From Thiomicrospira sp. UBA5634 (GTDB lineage: Bacteria > Pseudomonadota > Gammaproteobacteria > Thiomicrospirales > Thiomicrospiraceae), in contig DIJW01000098.1 of the NCBI GenBank assembly GCA_002421475.1, positions 1 to 8,048 of the forward strand: 8,048 bases of DNA. Direction: 5' to 3'. The notes below the pieces were generated by a model. It ran no database searches, was not told the DNA's origin, and was given only the letters and a program-made list of their open reading frames with translations. Below, one piece after another: positions 1-4,933 of the stretch (the stretch's first letter is position 1; every line of letters starts with the position of its first letter). The translations under genes were made by a program, and so were the position numbers.

Positions 1-1226
1 AAGCAGCCGACCGAGGCGTAAGGGTGCGTTTATTGTTGGATGACAATGGCACCCGAAAGTTAGATGCCGAACTAAGCGCTTTAGCCGGTCATCCGAATAT
101 CGAAGTCCGTTTATTTAATCCTTTTGTGCAACGCCATGCTAAATGGTTAGGTTTTATCACCGATTTTTCGCGCGCCAACCGCCGTATGCATAACAAAGCA
201 TTTATTGCAGATAATCAAGTCGCTATTGTCGGTGGTCGTAATATCGGTGACGAATACTTCGGGGCGACGGAAAGTTTGTTATTTGCGGATCTGGATGTGG
301 TTGCCATTGGCCAAATCGTGCCACAGGTCTCCGCCGACTTTGATTTTTATTGGTCAAGCCCCGCAGTTTATCCGATTGAAACAATGGTTAGTCCGCAACA
401 AGAAAACCTAACAAATCTATCCATAAAAGCATCGGCCATTGAACAAAGTCCGGCTGCACGCAACTATATTCAAGCGATCAGCGAATCTGATTTAATCCGC
501 AATTTAATCAACCGTGAACTGACGTTTGATTGGAGTCCGGCAACCATGTTAAGTGATGACCCGGCTAAAGGGTTAGGGCAAGCCAAACCAGAGAGTTTGA
601 TCGGTTTTCAACTGCAACAAATCATCGGTCAGCCGCAGCGCCAACTCTCATTAATTTCACCCTACTTCGTACCCACTAAAGCGATTAGCCAGGCTTTTAT
701 TGAACTGGTCAAACAAGGGATTAAAGTACGGATTCTAACCAACTCACTGGATGCCACGGATGTTGTTGCCGTGCATGCAGGTTATGCCAAATATCGGCAT
801 GAACTCGTTGCCGGCGGAGTCGAATTATTTGAAATGCGTCGCCTGCATAACGTCCGAAACAAACCGCACAAGGTTGGCGTTTTAGGCAGTTCCGCAACCA
901 GTTTACATGCCAAAACTTTCGCCCTCGACAGTTCGCGTGTATTTGTCGGTTCGTTTAACTTTGATCCACGCTCAACCCACTTAAATACGGAACTAGGCTT
1001 TGTGATTGACAGTTCACACCTCGCCAAAACAATTGAACAAAGTTTTGAGCACGACATTCCACTCAGTGCGTATGAAGTCAAACTGGATTCACAAGGCTCG
1101 TTGGTTTGGATTGAACGACATGAAGAAAATCAAGTGATTATCCATCCGCATGAACCGGCAGCAGGTTTGTGGCGACGAAGCCAATCTTGGTTGTTATCCA
1201 TTTTGCCGATTGACTGGTTGCTTTAA
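1..1226 (+). CDS. Phospholipase D-superfamily protein, ClsC/YmdC-like cardiolipin synthase (5' end cut by window)
   Basis: This gene encodes the larger C-terminal part of a two-HKD phospholipase D-superfamily enzyme. ClsC-type members transfer phosphatidyl groups between membrane phospholipids to make cardiolipin. Motif 1 is HNKAFIAD at 189-212 (His, Lys, Asp of HxK(x)4D) followed by VAIVGGRNIGDEYF. Motif 2 is LHAKTFALD at 903-929, followed by VFVGSFNFDPRS; both motifs appear intact. The frame is open to position 3 and reads AADRGVRVRLLLDD, a conserved block of this family, so the GTG at 24 is an internal valine codon and not the start. About 407 residues are visible, against about 470 for E. 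coli ClsC, so roughly the first 60-80 residues lie outside. The stop is TAA at 1224-1226. The partner genes upstream are not visible. Family assignment is firm; cardiolipin synthesis rather than another PLD reaction is inferred from overall resemblance. Confidence 0.88.
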   Translation, partial: AADRGVRVRLLLDDNGTRKLDAELSALAGHPNIEVRLFNPFVQRHAKWLGFITDFSRANRRMHNKAFIADNQVAIVGGRNIGDEYFGATESLLFADLDVVAIGQIVPQVSADFDFYWSSPAVYPIETMVSPQQENLTNLSIKASAIEQSPAARNYIQAISESDLIRNLINRELTFDWSPATMLSDDPAKGLGQAKPESLIGFQLQQIIGQPQRQLSLISPYFVPTKAISQAFIELVKQGIKVRILTNSLDATDVVAVHAGYAKYRHELVAGGVELFEMRRLHNVRNKPHKVGVLGSSATSLHAKTFALDSSRVFVGSFNFDPRSTHLNTELGFVIDSSHLAKTIEQSFEHDIPLSAYEVKLDSQGSLVWIERHEENQVIIHPHEPAAGLWRRSQSWLLSILPIDWLL

Positions 1227-1231
1227 CTTTT

Positions 1232-1270
1232 TACAGAATGAGTTTTAGGTGTTATCGCCAACATTCTGTA
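1232..1270. repeat. Hairpin downstream of the PLD gene
   Basis: TACAGAATG (1232-1240) and CATTCTGTA (1262-1270) form a perfect 9-bp inverted repeat. Inside it GGTG (1248-1251) and CGCC (1256-1259) can pair around TTAT. The stem begins 5 bp after the PLD stop codon, so it may protect or end that transcript. It lacks a run of T after the 3' arm on the + strand, so it is not a typical intrinsic terminator. Confidence 0.5.
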
Positions 1271-1310
1271 TAAATAACGGACTGATTCCGTTGCCATTAA
1301 GTTTTAGGTG
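1241..1310 (+). repeat. Pair of 11-bp direct repeats AGTTTTAGGTG
   Basis: AGTTTTAGGTG occurs at 1241-1251, inside the loop of the hairpin at 1232-1270, and again at 1300-1310 on the proposed cyclase promoter. The similarity extends to 14 positions with one mismatch (AGTTTTAGGTGyTA). The second copy continues as CTAAAA, giving TTTTAG-GTG-CTAAAA (1302-1316). Similar wording, AGTTTTAAAGGCTAAA, follows the cyclase stop. It could be a repeated binding site, but AT-rich chance is not excluded. Confidence 0.4.
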
Positions 1311-1317
1311 CTAAAAT
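1291..1317 (+). promoter_or_regulatory. Possible promoter of the GGDEF gene
   Basis: A TAAAAT hexamer at 1312-1317 is preceded by TG one base upstream (TGCTAAAAT), the extended -10 arrangement. TTGCCA at 1291-1296 is a fair -35, but the 15-bp spacer is short. Transcription would start near 1324, and GGAG at 1336-1339 gives a ribosome site 9 bases before the ATG at 1349. The promoter is predicted from motifs only. Confidence 0.4.
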
Positions 1318-1348
1318 TTATTTTTCGACTCATACGGAGCCACAAAAA

Positions 1349-2386
1349 ATGTCTGACGATCAAGTTAGCTTGGAGAAAGCGCGTAAAATTTTCGATCGCA
1401 TTAGTCAGGTATTTAATGAACAACATATTACGCCTAACCCACTGAACTACCAGGTTTGGTATGAGTATTTCAAAGGCGACAAACCTAAGTTTCGTCAAGA
1501 AATGGATACGATCCTCAATCATCCTAATGGTTATAACGATCGTATCGGACGCCGTTTATTTAATGAATATTTAAAAGATGAGCCGGCCAACGGCGAATTG
1601 GATCGGGTATTTAAACGTCTATTGGATGCCATGATCAAACGGCTTACTTCTTGGACGGAAAAACTGGAAAACCAAACCCAACAACTTGATCAATATGCCA
1701 ATAGTTTGGCGCAACCTGATCTTGATCCGGAAAAACTGAAACAAATCACCGATTCGATTCTTAACACGACTAATAGCCTGCGGGATCATAATCGCGGCTT
1801 TCAACGCGAACTTATCAACGCCAATGAAGAAGTGCAAAGTTTGCGCCAACAACTTATCGCCGCTCGTGCTGAAAGCATGAAAGATGAATTAACAGAATTA
1901 GGTAATCGACGCGCTTTTAATTTGGCTTTAGCTGAATTGAGCGAACAGTTTGTAACCAACCCGCAAAAACTGCATCTTATTTTGACCGACATTGACCATT
2001 TTAAAAGTTTTAATGATCGATTCGGCCATCTAGTCGGCGACAGCGTGTTGCGTTATTTTGCCAATTTAATGCGTAAACAGCAAAAGTCTAATCAAACCTT
2101 ATGTCGTTATGGTGGTGAAGAATTTGCGATTATTTTGCCGAATTCAACTTTACAGCAAGCCCAGGAAATGGCGGAATCAATTCGCTCACAAATAGAAAAA
2201 GCCCATTTAAAACGTAAAGATACTGATGAAGCGCTGCCACCAATTACCGCCTCATTTGGCATTGCGCAGTACCGTGCAGATGAAATGATCGAGTTATTTG
2301 TGAAACGCGCCGATGACATGCTGTATCAGGCCAAACGTAAAGGACGAAATTGCATTATGTCGGAGTTTGATGTTCCGTCTGCTTGA
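1349..2386 (+). CDS. GGDEF-domain diguanylate cyclase, soluble, degenerate I-site
   Basis: The protein (345 aa) should condense two GTP into the second messenger c-di-GMP in the cytoplasm. The GGDEF domain occupies about residues 175-338: DELTELGNRRAF (179-190), metal-binding D214 in LTDIDHFKSFND, GHLVGD (226-231), the catalytic GGEEF at 255-259, and the closing DDMLYQAKRKGRN. These residues predict an active enzyme. The I-site RxxD expected five residues before GGEEF is K-S-N-Q (246-249), so classical product inhibition is probably lost. The N-terminal ~170 residues have no membrane segment and no PAS or REC signature. Residues 25-90 look like the helical input region seen in some pseudomonad-type cyclases (NPLNYQVWYEYFKG), and about 95-175 is Glu/Gln/Leu-rich, likely coiled coil that pairs two GGDEF domains. 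The start is ATG with GGAG 9 bases upstream. What signal it senses is unknown. It converges with the SPOR gene, 15 bp between stops. Confidence 0.93.
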   Translation: MSDDQVSLEKARKIFDRISQVFNEQHITPNPLNYQVWYEYFKGDKPKFRQEMDTILNHPNGYNDRIGRRLFNEYLKDEPANGELDRVFKRLLDAMIKRLTSWTEKLENQTQQLDQYANSLAQPDLDPEKLKQITDSILNTTNSLRDHNRGFQRELINANEEVQSLRQQLIAARAESMKDELTELGNRRAFNLALAELSEQFVTNPQKLHLILTDIDHFKSFNDRFGHLVGDSVLRYFANLMRKQQKSNQTLCRYGGEEFAIILPNSTLQQAQEMAESIRSQIEKAHLKRKDTDEALPPITASFGIAQYRADEMIELFVKRADDMLYQAKRKGRNCIMSEFDVPSA

Positions 2387-2401
2387 GTTTTAAAGGCTAA
2401 A

Positions 2402-3070
2402 TTAGTTTGCAGGCGTTTGCGGTTCGGTTTTAATCCGTACGACTCGGGTGTCAGCACCCAAACGCCGTAAACTGTTACGCACCTGATTCATAATCAAGCG
2501 ATCGGTATAGGGTCCCGACATAATACGGTAATAGCGACCATCTACAGTATCAATCGGTGACACCACCACCTCATGTCCACCACGCAATAAACGTGCTTGC
2601 TCACGCGCAGCTTGCTCCGGCTCGCTAAAAGAACCGGCTTGAATCCACATGGGTTCAGGTAACTCAATCGGCAAGGGTTCTGCATCAACTACCACTTCGG
2701 TTAAAGCCAGATCATGATAAAAACTAAACCGACTGGTTAAACTTTCCTCAACCTCTGCGACAGGCGTTTCGGACTGTTCGGCCTTGGGTGCCTCAACCAC
2801 CAGGCCTGGTGGTACGGCTTGTTCAGTCGGTGTTGCTTCTAACTGATAAATTTCATTATTGCGTGTTTCAGAAGCTTTAACACCTTGTGAAGCAAAGTGT
2901 TTAATCACAAAAAATGCCGCAACCAATAACACAGTTATCGCAACACCCCCAAGCCACAACATTTGGCCAGAGCTTAGGTTTACGCCGCTTTCTTGAGCGC
3001 TGCCGTCTTGTTGCGACTTGCGCTGAAAACCGGCGCGACGAGCATGACCATGTCGATAATCACGCGCCAT
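2402..3070 (-). CDS. SPOR-domain membrane protein, FtsN-like cell-division protein
   Basis: This 222-aa protein is predicted to be a bitopic inner-membrane protein. A basic cytoplasmic N-terminus (about residues 1-36, rich in Arg, Lys and His) precedes a single membrane segment at about 38-57 (LWLGGVAITVLLVAAFFVI). A Pro/Glu-rich periplasmic linker follows, then a C-terminal SPOR domain at about 140-214 (MWIQAGSFSEPEQAAREQ... YYRIMSGPYTD ... LRRLG). SPOR domains bind denuded septal peptidoglycan. The linker contains FSFYHDLALTEVVV (116-129), resembling the conserved FxFYxxLxExEV block of FtsN-like proteins. FtsN itself activates septal wall synthesis. The gene starts two bases after the argS stop with only a weak upstream GAG, which suggests translational coupling. 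The argS-SPOR order is common in gammaproteobacteria. True FtsN, rather than another SPOR paralogue, is likely but unproved, so no symbol is given. Confidence 0.88.
   Translation of the reverse strand: MARDYRHGHARRAGFQRKSQQDGSAQESGVNLSSGQMLWLGGVAITVLLVAAFFVIKHFASQGVKASETRNNEIYQLEATPTEQAVPPGLVVEAPKAEQSETPVAEVEESLTSRFSFYHDLALTEVVVDAEPLPIELPEPMWIQAGSFSEPEQAAREQARLLRGGHEVVVSPIDTVDGRYYRIMSGPYTDRLIMNQVRNSLRRLGADTRVVRIKTEPQTPAN
2796..2813. repeat. 18-bp perfect palindrome ACCACCAGGCCTGGTGGT
   Basis: This perfect palindrome lies inside the SPOR gene, where it encodes PPGLV of the linker (residues 87-91 region). Its left part, AACCACCAGGCCTGGTG (2795-2811), recurs exactly between topA and argS at 4882-4898. 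The 12-bp core CCAGGCCTGGTG (2800-2811) also occurs in topA at 5762-5773. It is a member of the interspersed palindrome set described in the findings. Confidence 0.75.
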
Positions 3071-3072
3071 AA

Positions 3073-4836
3073 TTACATTTTCTCAGGCGCGGATACACCA
3101 ATAATCGCTAAGCCATTTTGCAGCACTTGTTGTACCGCCATAATCAATGCCATACGTGCATTACGTAAACCATCGTCTTCCACAATAAACTGTTGTGAGT
3201 TGTAATAGCTGTGTAAACCGTGCGCCAAATCTTTCAGATAATAGGCAATTTGATGCGGCTCGTTGGCACTAGCGGCGCGGCCGATTAAGTCCGGGAACTG
3301 CGCTAAACGGGTGGCTAAATCAATTTCATATTCGGTATTTAGTTGTTCAAGATTCGCTAAACCTTGCGCCACATCCAGTGTATAACCCTTGTCGGCCAAC
3401 TGACCTAACACACTGCAAATACGCGCATGGGCATATTGAATGTAATACACCGGGTTTTCATTGGATTTTGATTTTGCCAAATCCAAGTCAAAATCCATAT
3501 GTTGTTCCGATTTGCGCTGAACATAAAAAAAACGCGCGGCATCTGTGCCGACTTCGTCACGCAGTTCACGCAAGGTTACAAACTGGCCGCTACGCGTAGA
3601 CATTTGCGCGCGTTCGCCGCCACGATACAGAATCGCAAACTGCACCAATAACACTTGAAGTGCATCCGGGTTAGTGCCCATCGCTTGCATCGCTGCTTTT
3701 ACCCGCGGCACGTAACCGTGGTGATCTGAACCCCAGATATCAATCAGGATGTCAAAACCGCGTTCGAGTTTATTAAAGTGATAAGCAATATCGGATGCAA
3801 AATAGGTTTTAAGGCCGTTATCACGCACCACTACACGGTCTTTTTCATCGCCATAATCGGTCGAGCGGAACCACAACGCGCCATTTTGTTCATACACCTT
3901 GCCGGATTTTTGCAGTTTCTCCAACGCGGCATCCACCACGCCGCTGTTCATTAATGAACGCTCGGAGAACCAGTTATCGAAATCAACACCAAACTCACCC
4001 AGGTCTTGTTCTATGTCGGTCAAAATGTCTTTTAACACTAATTGAAACACGACTTCATAATCCGTCGCGCCCAATAAGGCTTTAGTGCGTAAAATCACAT
4101 CATCAATGTGCTGTTCTTTATCGCCACCCTCTTGTGTTTCGTCAGGAAACACGCCGGCAAATACTTCAAACACCGGCTTGCGCAAAGTATCGCCACGCAT
4201 GTCATGTAATTGACGCGCAATCGCGTAAATGTAATCACCTTTGTAACCGTTACTTGGAAACGTAAAGGTTTCGCCGCATAATTCTAAATAACGTAACCAT
4301 AATGAAGTCGCCAAAATATCCATTTGACGACCGGCATCATTGACATAATATTCGCGGGTGACATTAAAACCGGCAAAACTCAGCAGGTTAGCTAAACTTG
4401 CACCATAGGCCGCGCCACGACCATGACCGACATGCAAAGGGCCAGTTGGGTTGGCGGAAACATATTCCAATAAAACCGAGCGACCAACGCCGACATCCAC
4501 CTTACCGAACTCAGCTTTTTGCTGCAGAATGTTTGCAACCACCGCAAATTTCGCCTGATCATCGACAAAAAAGTTAATAAAACCCGGCCCGGCCATTTCG
4601 ACTTTTTGAATAATCGAATCCTGCGGCAACAAGGCGATAATTTTAGCTGCTAAATCGCGCGGCGCCAGGCCTGCCGGTTTTGCTAACAACATCGCCAAAT
4701 TGGTTGCAAAATCACCATGCGCTTTGTCTTTGGTTGGATCAACTTGCACACGTACTTGTTGGTCTGCTGCCAACACGCCTTGTTGTTTTAGTTGTTCCAC
4801 TACGTTAATCAAAATTTGGCTTAATTTTGTTTTCAT
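3073..4836 (-). CDS. argS: Arginyl-tRNA synthetase
   Basis: ArgRS is a class I aminoacyl-tRNA synthetase that charges tRNA-Arg with arginine using ATP in the cytoplasm. The 587-aa protein matches the usual length (E. coli 577). In order: an N-terminal additional domain of about 110 residues with KDKAHGDFATNLAM; the catalytic Rossmann core with the HIGH-equivalent HVGH at 135-138 within ANPTGPLHVGHGRGAAYG; DIWGSDHHGYVPR (366-378); the KMSKS-equivalent MSTRSG at 412-417, which lacks the first lysine as is normal for many ArgRS; and a C-terminal DALR anticodon-binding domain starting near YYIQYAHARI (464-473). Nothing essential appears missing. The start is ATG at 4836 with GAG about 6 bases upstream. 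It lies 97 bp after topA on the same strand and two bases before the SPOR gene. Its substrate tRNA-Arg(ACG) gene is 3 kb away in this window; that closeness is probably coincidental. Confidence 0.97.
   Translation of the reverse strand: MKTKLSQILINVVEQLKQQGVLAADQQVRVQVDPTKDKAHGDFATNLAMLLAKPAGLAPRDLAAKIIALLPQDSIIQKVEMAGPGFINFFVDDQAKFAVVANILQQKAEFGKVDVGVGRSVLLEYVSANPTGPLHVGHGRGAAYGASLANLLSFAGFNVTREYYVNDAGRQMDILATSLWLRYLELCGETFTFPSNGYKGDYIYAIARQLHDMRGDTLRKPVFEVFAGVFPDETQEGGDKEQHIDDVILRTKALLGATDYEVVFQLVLKDILTDIEQDLGEFGVDFDNWFSERSLMNSGVVDAALEKLQKSGKVYEQNGALWFRSTDYGDEKDRVVVRDNGLKTYFASDIAYHFNKLERGFDILIDIWGSDHHGYVPRVKAAMQAMGTNPDALQVLLVQFAILYRGGERAQMSTRSGQFVTLRELRDEVGTDAARFFYVQRKSEQHMDFDLDLAKSKSNENPVYYIQYAHARICSVLGQLADKGYTLDVAQGLANLEQLNTEYEIDLATRLAQFPDLIGRAASANEPHQIAYYLKDLAHGLHSYYNSQQFIVEDDGLRNARMALIMAVQQVLQNGLAIIGVSAPEKM
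4665..4673. repeat. Partial copy of the CAGGCCTG palindrome in argS
   Basis: CCAGGCCTG (4665-4673) contains the 8-bp palindromic core CAGGCCTG but diverges just after it (CC instead of GTG). On the minus strand it encodes AGLA near residues 55-58 of ArgS. It may be a degenerate member of the family at 2796, 4885 and 5762, or a chance match. Confidence 0.35.
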
Positions 4837-4933
4837 CGCACTCTCGTTTGCATAAATTGAATGGCGCGTATTTTATCCGATAACCACCAGGCCTGGTGAA
4901 TTTCAACCAAGCCTAATGTGGCTTTAACACGAC
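4837..4933 (-). promoter_or_regulatory. topA-argS spacer with 14-bp palindrome, probable argS control region
   Basis: This 97-bp gap holds the perfect palindrome CACCAGGCCTGGTG (4885-4898), about 50 bp before the argS start. A -10-like TAAAAT on the minus strand (4870-4875) lies 9 bp downstream of it, so the palindrome would cover the -35 area of any promoter using that hexamer. No good -35 is present at the right distance. The palindrome has no T-run after it, so it is not a convincing topA terminator. argS may therefore have an activator- or repressor-controlled promoter, or be read through from topA. Confidence 0.4.

Noticed and set aside
24..26. GTG at 24 as the start codon of the PLD-family gene
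   Set aside because: The frame is open to the window edge and the residues before it (AADRGVRV) are part of the conserved family block, so the true start lies outside.
1232..1270. Hairpin as an intrinsic terminator of the PLD gene
   Set aside because: The stem is A/T-rich with a long interrupted loop and is followed by ATAAATAACGG, not a T-run.
4862..4912. TTGAAA plus TAAAAT as an argS promoter
   Set aside because: The hexamers are about 26 bp apart, far beyond a usable spacer.
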